Notes: generated from the letters alone by a model not told the origin. A stretch of 64,000 nucleotides of DNA from Sorangium cellulosum (GCF_002950945.1 NZ_CP012673.1:13817501-13881500), one strand, 5' to 3'. Positions 29,095-38,276 are shown, counted from the first letter of the stretch. Made by a program: numbers and translations.

Positions 29095-29668
29095 CTTCCG
29101 CCCTTGTTGTCCTTGCTCGTGACGTGGAGGGGGCCGCCGATGACCCAGAAGACGCGATCCGTGACGGCGATCTCTCCCGGCCACTTCCCCATCTCGACGG
29201 ACGTACGGCGTGCTGGTGATCCAGTAGACCCAGCCTCCGCCCGCCACGGGCCTCCAGAAGCGCGCATATCCGTCGGCGCTCGCGACGGGGTGGATGGTGT
29301 GGTCTCCTTGAATCGACATCCGGTACACGCCCGACGCGCCGAAGTCGGTGATGAACAGCGAGTCTCCGTCGCGCGCGAGCCCGGTCACGTACGATTCCCC
29401 CGTCGCCAGATCCGTGGTCCTGCAATCAGGCGCCTTGTCGGTCGCGAAGACGGTCTTTGTATCGCCGCTGGCCCACAGCACGCGACCGTCATCCTCGTCG
29501 TCTTCCGCCGCTAGCCCCGCCCGCGCTGCCTCCGCCGCTCCCGCCGCCTCCGCCGGTCGCGGTATTCCCGACGGGGTGGCCTTCGCTGATCCCGAAGAGC
29601 GCGTTGCAGGCCAGCGATGGGCTCAGGGCGGCGCACGCCGCGAGAGAGGTCCATGCGTTCCGTCGCAT
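29095..29668 (-). pseudogene. Decayed lipoprotein with NHL/beta-propeller-like repeats
   Basis: The signal peptide and lipobox (MRRNAWTSLAACAALSPSLAC, then NALFGISEGHP) begin at 29668 but run into a stop inside a Gly-rich linker. The propeller-like part continues in a second frame (LWASGDTKTVFATDK, GLARDGDSLFITDFGASG, GGWVYWITSTPYV) until about 29200, and then in a third (VEMGKWPGEIAVTDRVFWV, TSKDNKGG). Two frameshifts plus a truncated length (about 190 residues) indicate a pseudogene; sequencing error is the alternative. No recognisable continuation past about 29095. Confidence 0.7.
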
Positions 29669-29694
29669 GGCTCTACTGTACCCCCCGCGCGCTC

Positions 29695-29935
29695 TGTCGT
29701 GGGCATCGCTCATGGTGGAATATTACGAGCCAACGCCGTCGCTCGTCGCCGAGGGCGCGCTCTGCAAGTGGATCCGGGCGACGGATGTGGCCGCCGGACA
29801 CAAGGAACGTGGCCGCTGGGTACAAGAAAGAGGCATTCCAGAGGGCAAAGGAGTATGGGGCAGGTACCCCGATGGCCGGTGCGAGGAACTCCAGCGGATC
29901 ATCTCCGGCAAGCAAGCTGCCGCGGGCGAAGGGAC
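29695..29935 (+). pseudogene. Relic of the C-terminus of a FecR/TPR protein
   Basis: Read with two frame changes, this stretch matches the C-terminus of the intact FecR/TPR protein at 25646-26959: ASLMVEYYE against QALAAKYWE, VAEGALCKWIRA against LAEDSFCKRIHA, KKEAFQRAKEYGAG against KDEASQMAKEYAAN, and YPDGRCEELQRIISG against YPDGRCEDVHQLLSG. The first shift is explained by a 22-bp duplication at 29787-29830. No sigma-factor or FecR part remains. It abuts and overlaps the secreted-protein gene starting at 29872. Confidence 0.8.
29787..29830 (+). repeat. 22-bp imperfect tandem duplication that breaks the FecR/TPR relic
   Basis: Copy one is 29787-29808 and copy two is 29809-29830; they share GTGGCCGC, GG, ACAAG and AA with four base differences. 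Because 22 is not a multiple of three, the duplication shifts the reading frame from VAAGHKE to VAAGYKKE. Confidence 0.85.
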
Positions 29936-31035
29936 CGCGCCGCCCCCGCCTCTTCCTGCTGAGCTCCACCCTGCTGCTCGCCGCAGGGCCTGCGGCCGCG
30001 GCCGAGCTGCCCGCCGCCACGCCGGGCTCTGGCCGCCGCGCCCCCGTCGCCGCGCCGGGCCGCGCCCCCGCCGCGCCGGGCCGCGCCCCCGCCGCGCCGA
30101 GCGCCGGCCCCGCGGCCGCGCCGAGCGCCGCCGCGTCGGGGCCCGTCGAGGTGCGCGTCGCGCTGTCGCGCGGCGCGGCGGAGGAGGTCTCCGCCGTGCG
30201 CCTGCGGCGTCTGCTCGAGATCGAGCTCCCGGACGGCGCGGCGCTCGCCGCCGAGCCGGTGGGGCCCCTCGGCGAGCGCGTCGCGACCGTGTGGATCGAG
30301 CGGCCCACCGCCGCCCGCCTCGAGGTCCAGGTGCGCCTCGACGGCCGCGCGGTCGTGCGGCGGCAGATCGCCGTCTCCGGGCTCACCTCGGACGTGGCCG
30401 CGCGCCTCGTGGCGATCGCCGCCTCGGAGCTGATCCGCGCCGAGATGCGCCGGGCGCGCGCCCCCCGGCGGCCTCCGTCGCCGCGGCGCCCGACGCCGGA
30501 CGAGGTCGAGCTCGCGTCGCGCGATCTCGACGCGCTCACCGTCTCGGCCGGACCGTACGGGGCGCTCGTCTCGGGCGGACCGCGGGCGCTCGGCGGCGTC
30601 GGCCTCTCGGTCGGCCTGCGCCGCCTGCGGCTCACCGAGTCGCTGTTCGCCCGCCTGCTCGCCGACCCGTCCGACGGCGAGGCGCTGCGCTGGCTGGAGG
30701 CGGGCTTCTCGGGCGACTACCGCTTCTGGCTCGCGGCCTCGTGGCGCCTGTCGCTCGGCGCCACGGCGGCCGTGGCCTCGGTCAGGCTGCCCGCGGCCGC
30801 CGCCCATGGGCTCGACGGCGCACGCGACACCTGGTCCGCCCGCGCCGGCCTCGGGCTCGGCCTGGAGACCCGGCTCGGCGGCCCGCTGTGGCTCGGGCTC
30901 ACGCTCGACCCGGGGATCGTGCTCCGGCCGACGCCTTACGAGGACGCCCACGGCGCGGCGCGCGCCCTGGAGGGGGCCTGGCTGGGCGTCGGCCTCTCGC
31001 TCGCCACCGAGCGGCGCTCTGCGGCGCCGCGGTGA
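29872..31035 (+). CDS. Exported outer-membrane-like protein, 387 aa
   Basis: ATG 29872 gives a basic n-region and a signal peptide ending AAGPAAAAE. A Pro/Ala/Arg-rich spacer with short DNA repeats leads to a domain with VRVALSRGAAEEVSAVRLRR and a C-terminal half of alternating amphipathic strands (WLEAGFSGDYRFWLAASWRL, LGLGLETRLGGPLWLGLTL) that look like a beta-barrel. No named family was recognised. Its start lies inside the FecR/TPR relic, so it may once have been downstream of an ECF-FecR pair. The lack of a clear ribosome-binding site leaves the start uncertain. Confidence 0.7.
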   Translation: MAGARNSSGSSPASKLPRAKGPRRPRLFLLSSTLLLAAGPAAAAELPAATPGSGRRAPVAAPGRAPAAPGRAPAAPSAGPAAAPSAAASGPVEVRVALSRGAAEEVSAVRLRRLLEIELPDGAALAAEPVGPLGERVATVWIERPTAARLEVQVRLDGRAVVRRQIAVSGLTSDVAARLVAIAASELIRAEMRRARAPRRPPSPRRPTPDEVELASRDLDALTVSAGPYGALVSGGPRALGGVGLSVGLRRLRLTESLFARLLADPSDGEALRWLEAGFSGDYRFWLAASWRLSLGATAAVASVRLPAAAAHGLDGARDTWSARAGLGLGLETRLGGPLWLGLTLDPGIVLRPTPYEDAHGAARALEGAWLGVGLSLATERRSAAPR

Positions 31036-31142
31036 GAGCCCGCACGGCGCCGCGGTGAGAGCGCCGCACGGCGCCGCGGTGCGATCGGCGGGCGCGGCCT
31101 GCGCCCGCCCGCATGCGCCGATCCGCGGTATCCTGCCCGCGT

Positions 31143-32549
31143 ATGGATGACGAGATCCTCGAGCAGCTGCGCGAGCGTTACGCGTCAGGCAACCTCATCG
31201 TCTTCGCGGGCGCGGGCGTCTCGGCCGGGGCGGGGATGCCCAGCTGGAAGCAGCTCGCGGAGAAGCTGCGCGATCGCGCCAGGAAGGCGGGCGCGAGCCC
31301 CGCGGCCGTCGACGAGATCGAGCAGTGCATCGCCTCGAACCAGCTCATCCACGCGATCTCCGCCGCGAAGCTCGCCCTCGGGCCGCAGGAGTTCAACCGG
31401 ACCGTCGACAGGGAGCTCGACGACACCGGGCGCGACGTCCCCGAGACGGCGCTCGCGATCGCCGCGCTCAAGCCGAAGCTCAAGGCGGTGCTCACCACGA
31501 ACATCGACCGGCTGCTGGAGCGCGCGTTCCAGGGCGAGTGGCGCGTCGTCGATCGGCCGACCGGCGACCTCGCCCAGGACAGCCGCTACATCTTCAAGCT
31601 GCACGGCACGCTGCGCGCGTGGGACACCTGGGTCTTCTCGCGCGACCAGTACGACAGCGCGATGTTCCACGCGCCGCTCCTCCAGGACGCGTTCAACGCG
31701 CTCTACCGCACGCACACGATCCTGTTCGTCGGCTTCGGCCTGGCCGACGACAACATCGACCAGACGCTCGGCCGCGTGCGCGCGCTCTCGGGCGGGCAGC
31801 CGCCGACCCACTTCGCGCTGCTCCCGAAGCCCGTGCCCACGTTCCGCCGCCGGCTGCTCGAGGAGTCGGGCATCCGGCTCCTCGTCTACGAGAACCAGGC
31901 CGGGGATCACGCGGAGGTCGCGCAGGTCCTCCGCGATCTCGCGCAGGGCGCCGCGCCGCCGCGCGCCGCGGCGCCTGCCGCGCCCGCGGCGCCCGCCGCG
32001 CCCGCGGTGAGCTCGGGCGCGGCGCGGGGGACGAACGCGACGGGGGCGACGGGCGCGACGCACGCGGCGGGCGCGCAGCCGGCGAACGCGGCCGCGCGGC
32101 CGGTGCGTGTCTTCTTCTCGTACGCCGCGCCCGACGAGGACCTCCTCGGGCGCCTCGAGGCGCACCTGAGCCCGCTGCGGCGGGAGGGGCTCATCGCGCC
32201 GTGGCACAGCGGGAAGATCGGCGCCGGCGAGGACCTGGAGCGCGCGATCCGCGACAACCTCGAGGCGGCTGACCTCGTCCTCCTGATGGTGAGCGCCAGC
32301 TTCCTCGCCTCCGAGCAGGGCGACGCCCAGGTGACGCGCGCGATGGAGCGGCGCGCGTCGGGGCAGGTCACGGTCGTGCCGGTCCTGCTCCGCCCGTGCG
32401 ACTGGGAGACGTCGCGCTTCGCCGAGCTGCAGGTGGTGCCGCGCGACAGGAAGCCCGTGACCAAGTGGGACGACAAGGACGAGGCGCTCCTCCAGGTGGT
32501 GCGCGACATCCGCGCGGTCGTGACGAAGCTGCGCGCCGCGCCCCGGTGA
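31143..32549 (+). CDS. SIR2-TIR fusion protein (putative defence NADase), 468 aa
   Basis: The N-terminal SIR2-like domain (about 10-265) shows FAGAGVSAGAG (21-31), TTNID (118-122), KLHG with candidate catalytic H154, and LFVGFGLADD (194-203), all NAD-site motifs. A low-complexity Ala/Pro/Gly/Thr linker (270-319) joins it to a TIR domain (about 321-425: VRVFFSYAAPDEDLL, ADLVLLMVSASFLAS, VVPVLLRPCDW). The usual catalytic Glu of TIR NADases is not seen; Q396/V397 occupies that place. SIR2 and TIR domains act in Thoeris, DSR and short-Argonaute defence, so an antiphage role is inferred. It appears to be a single-gene unit. Confidence 0.88.
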   Translation: MDDEILEQLRERYASGNLIVFAGAGVSAGAGMPSWKQLAEKLRDRARKAGASPAAVDEIEQCIASNQLIHAISAAKLALGPQEFNRTVDRELDDTGRDVPETALAIAALKPKLKAVLTTNIDRLLERAFQGEWRVVDRPTGDLAQDSRYIFKLHGTLRAWDTWVFSRDQYDSAMFHAPLLQDAFNALYRTHTILFVGFGLADDNIDQTLGRVRALSGGQPPTHFALLPKPVPTFRRRLLEESGIRLLVYENQAGDHAEVAQVLRDLAQGAAPPRAAAPAAPAAPAAPAVSSGAARGTNATGATGATHAAGAQPANAAARPVRVFFSYAAPDEDLLGRLEAHLSPLRREGLIAPWHSGKIGAGEDLERAIRDNLEAADLVLLMVSASFLASEQGDAQVTRAMERRASGQVTVVPVLLRPCDWETSRFAELQVVPRDRKPVTKWDDKDEALLQVVRDIRAVVTKLRAAPR

Positions 32550-32845
32550 GCCCGGGCGTCCTCGTCCGAGCGGCACCCGCGGCCGCGCGGCGCGGGTATT
32601 CCTCGCTCTTCCTCACTCTTCCGCCTCCCAGGGGCGTGAGGGAAATCCCTCGGCCCACGCCCCGGCGGCCGGACCCGATCGAGGTCGCGAGGGCGAAGTG
32701 TTCCCGGAGCTTTCTCGGGGTCTTCTGAGCCTCTCGCCTTGCCGCGCTGCGCCTCGCCTTCCGGGCGCGGATGCACAGGGGGACGCGCACGCGGCTTGCT
32801 TTGCCCGCTCACCGGACGACGCGAACCAGCGGAGAGGTGGCCATC

Positions 32846-33277
32846 GTGAGCCCATTGCACAGAGAACGGGTGGTGACGGCGCGCGAGAGCAACCCGCACG
32901 AGGCGCGGCAAGCGGAGGAGGAGGCTCCGCCCGAGTCGGGCCGGCAGCCGGCGGTCTACACGGCGCGGGGCGGGCCGACCGGCGAGCCCTGGCCCGAGCG
33001 CCCGCCGGTGCTCTCGCCAGACGAGGCGCGCGAGCTGGCCGAGCGCTGGAGCGCGATCCAGGCGGGCTTCATCGAGGCGCCGCGCGTCGCCGTCGAGCAG
33101 GCCGACGCGCTCGTGACCGAGGTGATCCAGCGGGTCGCGCAGAGCTTCCGGGAAGAGCGCGGGGCGCTGCAGCGTCTCATCAACGCCGACCTCGGTCAGG
33201 CGGAGGCGTCCACCGAGGAGCTCCGCCTCGCGCTGCGAAGATACCGGTCCCTCCTCGGCCGCCTCCTCTCCTTCTGA
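32846..33277 (+). CDS. Conserved small protein of unknown function, 143 aa
   Basis: GTG 32846 follows GGAGAGG at a good distance; an ORF from 32771 exists but adds an Arg-rich, non-conserved stretch. The N-terminal half is acidic and probably disordered. The C-terminal half (AERWSAIQAGFIEAPRVAVE, RVAQSFREERGAL, ELRLALRRYRSLLGRLL) is helical and resembles a C-terminal domain found in many actinobacterial hypothetical proteins. No function is known to me. It ends 3 bp before a 125-bp palindrome. Confidence 0.75.
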   Translation: MSPLHRERVVTARESNPHEARQAEEEAPPESGRQPAVYTARGGPTGEPWPERPPVLSPDEARELAERWSAIQAGFIEAPRVAVEQADALVTEVIQRVAQSFREERGALQRLINADLGQAEASTEELRLALRRYRSLLGRLLSF

Positions 33278-33280
33278 GCT

Positions 33281-33405
33281 GAGCGGCGGTCACCCGCTTC
33301 GGAGACGGGCCCATCTCGACGTTTTCGGTGCTCAGCGCACAGGAGTGCGCTTGCGCGCCGAAAACGCCGATCTGGGCCCGTCTCCTGTGCGGGTGACCGC
33401 CGCTC
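33281..33405. repeat. 125-bp near-perfect palindrome (51-nt arms)
   Basis: The arms 33281-33331 and 33355-33405 are inverted copies with 7 mismatches: GAGCGGCGGTCACCCGC, GGAGACGGGCCCA and CGTTTTCGG all recur inverted. The 23-nt loop contains a smaller GCGCA/TGCGC stem. There is no U-tract on either side, so a simple terminator is unlikely; a MITE-like or REP-like element fits better. Confidence 0.9.
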
Positions 33406-33526
33406 TGTTCTGCGCGTGCGCGTACGAGAGGGGGCTTTGGGGGCGGTGGGGGCGGTGGGGGAGGGCGCGGCGATCGGGGGGGAGGAGGCGCGCAGCGCGC
33501 TGTAGCGGGGGCTCTGCGCATCTGGC

Positions 33527-36475
33527 ATGGTCGGCGCCATGCTCGTCTGCAGCGCTCTTTCCTGGGTTCGACGCGGCTCGCAGCGCGGCGCGGGTCGCCT
33601 GCTCCTCCCCGCGCTGACGCGCCGATCGCTGCGGCTGCTCGGCGCGGCGCTCGCGCTCTCGGTCGGGTGCTCCGGGGCGGCGCCGGCGCCGCCCGCGCGG
33701 CAGGCGCCCGTCGTGAAGACGCCGCCCTCGCGGGCGAAGGCGCCCGAGGGGCCGCCGCTCTTGCCGGCCCACGTGGTCGCGGAGCTCGAGGACGAGGACG
33801 CGACGCCCTACCACGCGCGGCGGGGCGACGAGGCGCTGCTGCTCTACGCGACCGGCGGGCGGTGGAGGACGCGCGTGCTCGGCGCGGACGGGGCGCCGCG
33901 CGGCGAGGCGATCGAGGTGGGGCCGGCACCCGCGGACGTGCCCGTCGCCGCGCTGCGCGCCGCGCCGGAGGGCTATGTCGCGGCCTGGATCGAGCAGGTC
34001 GAGGGCAGCCGCGCCGTGCGTATGCTCGCGCTCGACGCGGCGGGCAAGCCGATCGCGCCGGCGAGCCTCGTCGCGCACACGGCGGAGGAGATCACCTGGC
34101 TCGACGTGCTCCCGAACGCGAAGGGGGCGCTCGTGCTCTGGGAGATGCCGCGCGAGGACCGCGTGGACGTGGTCATGTCGGTGGTGACCATCGGCAAGGG
34201 CGCGGTGAGCAAACCGACCGGGCCGGCGGCCGTCGCGCGCGGGGCGCTGAGCTGGCACGCGGTCGCGACCGAACGCGGCGCGGCCGTCGCGCTGGTGCTC
34301 CCGACGGCCGGCGGGGCGGGCAAGGCCGAGCAACGGCCCGCGGACAAGACGGGCGCGGAAGGCGCCGCCGAGGCCGCGAAGCTCGGATCCGTGTCGCTCC
34401 TGGAGATCGACGCGGCCGGGAAGCTGTCGGCGCCGGTGGCGGTCAGCGCCGGGCCGACGGCGCAGATCGATCTGGAGATCGCCGCCGTGGGTGGGCGTTA
34501 CCTGCTCACCTGGACGGACGAGCGCGACATCGACAGCGCGGTCTACCTGGCGGCCGTGGAGCCGGGCGGCAAGGTGGTCGTGGCGCCGCGGCAGGCGACG
34601 CCGCCGTCCGGCGAGCAGGCGCTGGTGTCGCTCGTCGCGCCCGCCGCGCCGGGCGGCCGGGCGCTGCTCGCCTGGGAGGATCTGCTCGGCGCCCGCGGCG
34701 GCGAGCGCGACGGCGGCGGCGCGGAAGGCCGCGGCGCGGGGCGGCTCATCCACCTCGCGTCGGTGGGGCCGGACGGGGCGCTCAGCGCGGAGCGGGCGGC
34801 GCTCGTCTTCAGCGCGAGCGGGCCGCCTGACCTCGCCGCCGACGGCGACGGGTTCGCGGCGGTGACGCTCGCGCCCGCGGCGCTCAAGGCCGGCGGCGGA
34901 CCGGCCGTCCCGCCGGTCTGGCCGACGTTCGTGCGCTTCGGCCCGGATCTCTCGGTGCGCGCGGCGGAGCCGGTGCGCGCCGCGCCGTTCGCGGCGACGG
35001 ACGGCGTGCCGTACCTCGTGCGCGGGCTGAGCTGCCACAAGGGGGTGTGCTCGACGTTCGCGAGCGCCGCGGCCGGGGCCGGGCCGCAGCAGGGCGGCGC
35101 GGGCAAGGCGTCCGGCGGCCGCGCGCCGCTCGCGCTGGTGTCGCTGCCGGTGCGCGAGAGCGCGTGGCGCGCGCCGGCGTTCCGGGAGGACACGGACCCG
35201 CCGCCGCGCGCGACCGGGGTGCGCGCGCTGGTCGAGGGCGACTCCATCGCGGACGTCGCGGGCGTCGATCTCGCGGGCGGCGCGGGGCTGTCGGCGTGGG
35301 TCACGTACTTCGTCGAGGGCTCGTCCGACGGTGCGCCGCGCGGGCAGGACCTCTCGGCGACGCTGGCGGTGCGCGCCGTCGGCCCGGGCGGCCTCGGGAA
35401 GCTCAACGTGATCTCGCAGAAGGCGTCGTCGCTCGGCGGCGTGGCGATCGCGGCGGCGCCGCCGACGGCGAGCGCGGGGGCGGCGGCGCCGACGGCGGGC
35501 GCGGGGCAGACGGAGAGCGTGCTCGCGTGGGTCGCGCGGGAGCGGGGCGAGACGCAGGTCTACCTGACGAAGCTCGACGCGACGGGCGCGAAGGTCGCCC
35601 AGAAGAAGCTCACGACGGCGCCGCGGAAGAAGAAGCCGGGCGCCGCGGCGAACGAGGCGACCGATGTGGCGATCGCGTACGACGGCGCGGGGGGGTTCAT
35701 CGTGGCGTGGATCGACTCGCGCGACGGCAACGCCGAGGTGTACGCGGCGCGGGTGGACCGCGCGTTGAAGACGACGGTGCCGGACCGGCGCATCACGAAC
35801 GCGCCGCTCGACGCGGCCGAGGTGCAGATCGTGGTGCGCGGCCAGGAGGCGTGGCTCGTGTGGTCGGACGCGCGGCCGGCGGGCGGCGGGGCCGCCGGGG
35901 AGGGCGCGGCGGGGGCGGGCGCGCCTGGCGGCGGGGCGAGCGGCGAGGCGAGCGGCGACATCTTCCTCGCGCGGCTCGACGCGAAGACGCTGCAGCGGAT
36001 CGGGGACGAGTCGCGCCTGCACGCGTCGCCCGATCACTCGCGGAGCCCGGTGCTCGCGCCGCTCGAGGGCGGCTTCGTCGCCGGCTGGATCGAGGAGCCG
36101 ACCGGGGAGGGCGCGTCGGCCGGCGGCGGCGCGCGGCTCGCGCGGATCGACGGGAGCGGCGCGGCGTCGGGCCCGGCGACCGCGCTGGCCAGCCCGGAGG
36201 GCGCCCCGGCGACGTCGGTCGCGCTCGCGTGCGACAAGGTCTGCCGCGGCGTGCTGGTGTCCGCGCCGGGGGACTCGGTGGTGCTGAACGCCTTCACGCT
36301 GGCGCCGGGCGACAGCGCGGCGCCTGCGCTGAAGCCGCTGGCGGGGCTCACGGGCGGCGCGTCGCGGGACGTGACGCCGGCGCTCGCGGGCGGGGCCGGC
36401 GGGTCGCTGTTCTTCGCGGACGACTCGGCGAGCGGCGCGGGGCGGGTCCGGTGGATGACGATCACATGGCCATGA
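33527..36475 (+). CDS. Large lipoprotein with propeller-like repeats, 982 aa
   Basis: The N-terminus ends in a lipobox (LALSVGC) after a long basic region, so the true start may lie downstream of 33527. The body has repeated W/D motifs such as YLLTWTDERDIDSAVYLA, VLAWVARERGETQVYL, FIVAWIDSRDGNAEVYAARV and AWLVWSDARPAGG, typical of beta-propeller blades. It is strongly Ala/Gly-rich. A cell-surface binding or scaffold role is likely but the ligand is unknown. The stop overlaps the start of the next lipoprotein gene, so they are co-expressed. Confidence 0.8.
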   Translation: MVGAMLVCSALSWVRRGSQRGAGRLLLPALTRRSLRLLGAALALSVGCSGAAPAPPARQAPVVKTPPSRAKAPEGPPLLPAHVVAELEDEDATPYHARRGDEALLLYATGGRWRTRVLGADGAPRGEAIEVGPAPADVPVAALRAAPEGYVAAWIEQVEGSRAVRMLALDAAGKPIAPASLVAHTAEEITWLDVLPNAKGALVLWEMPREDRVDVVMSVVTIGKGAVSKPTGPAAVARGALSWHAVATERGAAVALVLPTAGGAGKAEQRPADKTGAEGAAEAAKLGSVSLLEIDAAGKLSAPVAVSAGPTAQIDLEIAAVGGRYLLTWTDERDIDSAVYLAAVEPGGKVVVAPRQATPPSGEQALVSLVAPAAPGGRALLAWEDLLGARGGERDGGGAEGRGAGRLIHLASVGPDGALSAERAALVFSASGPPDLAADGDGFAAVTLAPAALKAGGGPAVPPVWPTFVRFGPDLSVRAAEPVRAAPFAATDGVPYLVRGLSCHKGVCSTFASAAAGAGPQQGGAGKASGGRAPLALVSLPVRESAWRAPAFREDTDPPPRATGVRALVEGDSIADVAGVDLAGGAGLSAWVTYFVEGSSDGAPRGQDLSATLAVRAVGPGGLGKLNVISQKASSLGGVAIAAAPPTASAGAAAPTAGAGQTESVLAWVARERGETQVYLTKLDATGAKVAQKKLTTAPRKKKPGAAANEATDVAIAYDGAGGFIVAWIDSRDGNAEVYAARVDRALKTTVPDRRITNAPLDAAEVQIVVRGQEAWLVWSDARPAGGGAAGEGAAGAGAPGGGASGEASGDIFLARLDAKTLQRIGDESRLHASPDHSRSPVLAPLEGGFVAGWIEEPTGEGASAGGGARLARIDGSGAASGPATALASPEGAPATSVALACDKVCRGVLVSAPGDSVVLNAFTLAPGDSAAPALKPLAGLTGGASRDVTPALAGGAGGSLFFADDSASGAGRVRWMTITWP

Positions 36476-38064
36476 GCGGCGCGGGGGGCGCTGGCCGGCG
36501 GAGCGGCGCGCCGGTCCGCGCCGGGGCGTTGCTCCTGGTGGGAGGGCTCGCGTCGGCGCTCGGCTGCCCCGGTCCGCCGGAGGTGCCGGTCCCGCCGCCG
36601 CGCCGCGCGGGAGGGCCGACGGTCGCGCCGGGCTGCAAGGGGAGCGGCTGCTCGCAGGCCGACGCGCTGCTCGCGGCCGCGCGGGCGTTCAGCGACGTGC
36701 GGCACGACTACCTCCTCGACACGTCGAGCGCGATGGTGCCGGGCCGCGGGCTGTCGCGGAGCGCGGCGGGGGTGTTCTCGCCGGTCGGCGTCGCCTGCGC
36801 CCGACAAAAGGCGGAGGTCGCGGCGACGGCGACGCCTGCGGCCGCGGGGGCGCCTGCGGCCGCGGGGGCGCCTGCGGCCGCGGGGGCGCCTGCGGCCGCG
36901 CAGACGACGGGCGCGCCCGCGCCGGGGCAGGGCGAACGTGCGATCGACTTCCGCTACGTGGGCATCGCCGTCGACTCGGTCCTCGCGGGCGCCGACGTCG
37001 ACCTGCCGGCGTACTTCAGCGCCGGGGGGACGGTCGACAGGCGACGGCTGCGGCTCGTCGCCATGGCGCTCGTCGCGGACGAGGACCCGCAGTTCTTCGA
37101 GCCGACGGAGGACGTCGTGCCGGCGCCGGGCGGCGGCTGTGCCTGCGGCCGGGCGACGCACTTCATCGGGGCGGTGAAGCGCGGCGCGATGGTCGCCTAC
37201 GAGACGGACGTGACCGCCGGCGAGGCGCACGGCACGGCGATGGGCCTGTTCAAGGCGCGGATCGCCGCGGGCGATCGCCGGGTGACGATGACGTCCGTCG
37301 GGGAGCTCTCCATCCAGGGCGTGGAGGGCGCGCCGGTGGCGGGCGCGCCGAGCGGCGGGCCGGCCTTCGGCGCGCTGCGGCTCGACGTCAAGAAGGCGGT
37401 GCCGCTCGCGTACGCGATCTATCCGGTGGCCGACGTGTGCCGCTTCTCGCTCGCCGAGCCGGAGCTCACGCCGCTGCCCCTCGACTTCGGCGTGGTGCCG
37501 TACGGCGCGACCGCGACGGTGCAGGCGATCCTCCGGAACCGGGCGCAGGTCGACGTGCGCGTGACCCACGGCGAGCGCACCGTCGAGGTGCCCGCGCACG
37601 GCAGCGCGGAGCTCACGTTCTCGTGGACGCCGGAGGGCAACACGGCCGCGTGCGAGCAGCAGACGCGGCGGGAGACGTTCGTCGTGCAGCCGAAGGACCC
37701 GGCCGCCCCGGTGGTCCCGCGCGAGCGGGCGGTCCCGGTGCCGCAGCAGGTGACGACGGGGATGCCGACGTTCTCGAGGCACGAGCCGATCGCGACCGAG
37801 ACGGGGCGGTCGCCCGACTACAGCCGGGCGAGCGTCGACTGGACGTGCCCGGCCGGTTACGTGGTGGACCAGTGCGAGCCGCAGCTGGCGAGCTGTCTGT
37901 CGTCGACGGGCAGCTGCAACGCGGAAGGTTACCGGCTGACGGCCGAGGCGACGCCGGACGGGCGAGGGTGCGCCTTCCGGTGCACGGGGCCGAGCTCGTC
38001 GCTGTGGGGCGACCACGGATGCGCCTACACGGCGGCGATGGTGTGCCGGCTGGGGTGCAAGTAG
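36472..38064 (+). CDS. Lipoprotein paired with the propeller lipoprotein, 530 aa
   Basis: ATG 36472 overlaps the upstream TGA; ATG 36466 is also possible. Signal peptide with lipobox SALGC, followed by DDxxDTSS-like region (FSDVRHDYLLDTSSAMV), an AAAGAP tandem-repeat linker, a central domain, an Ig-like segment (LDFGVVPYGATATVQAILRN) and a Cys-rich end (CPAGYVVDQCEPQLASC... CAFRCTG). No family was recognised. Co-translation with the propeller lipoprotein suggests the two form a surface complex. Confidence 0.75.
   Translation: MSGAGGAGRRSGAPVRAGALLLVGGLASALGCPGPPEVPVPPPRRAGGPTVAPGCKGSGCSQADALLAAARAFSDVRHDYLLDTSSAMVPGRGLSRSAAGVFSPVGVACARQKAEVAATATPAAAGAPAAAGAPAAAGAPAAAQTTGAPAPGQGERAIDFRYVGIAVDSVLAGADVDLPAYFSAGGTVDRRRLRLVAMALVADEDPQFFEPTEDVVPAPGGGCACGRATHFIGAVKRGAMVAYETDVTAGEAHGTAMGLFKARIAAGDRRVTMTSVGELSIQGVEGAPVAGAPSGGPAFGALRLDVKKAVPLAYAIYPVADVCRFSLAEPELTPLPLDFGVVPYGATATVQAILRNRAQVDVRVTHGERTVEVPAHGSAELTFSWTPEGNTAACEQQTRRETFVVQPKDPAAPVVPRERAVPVPQQVTTGMPTFSRHEPIATETGRSPDYSRASVDWTCPAGYVVDQCEPQLASCLSSTGSCNAEGYRLTAEATPDGRGCAFRCTGPSSSLWGDHGCAYTAAMVCRLGCK
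36835..36900 (+). repeat. 18-bp tandem repeat encoding AAAGAP
   Basis: CCTGCGGCCGCGGGGGCG is repeated about three and a half times in frame, making an Ala/Gly/Pro linker. Copy number is a multiple of three bases, so slippage would keep the frame. Confidence 0.9.
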
Positions 38065-38276
38065 GTAGGTCGAAGGCGAACAAAGATGGCGTGGAGCGGT
38101 GGCCGGATCCTGACAGGCCCGCTCGAGCGGGCGGCACCGCCAGGCCCACCCTCGGGTGGCCAGCCGCTCACAGCATGGCTCGCCGCATGAGCCGCACCGG
38201 TGCGGATCGCATTGGCCGCAACCGCCAAGTCCCCCGTCGATGTGCTCGGGAAATCAAGATGGACGCGCTGACGCGC

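Noticed and set aside
33281..33405. Reading the 125-bp palindrome as a rho-independent terminator.
   Set aside because: No U-tract on either strand and arms far longer than usual terminators.
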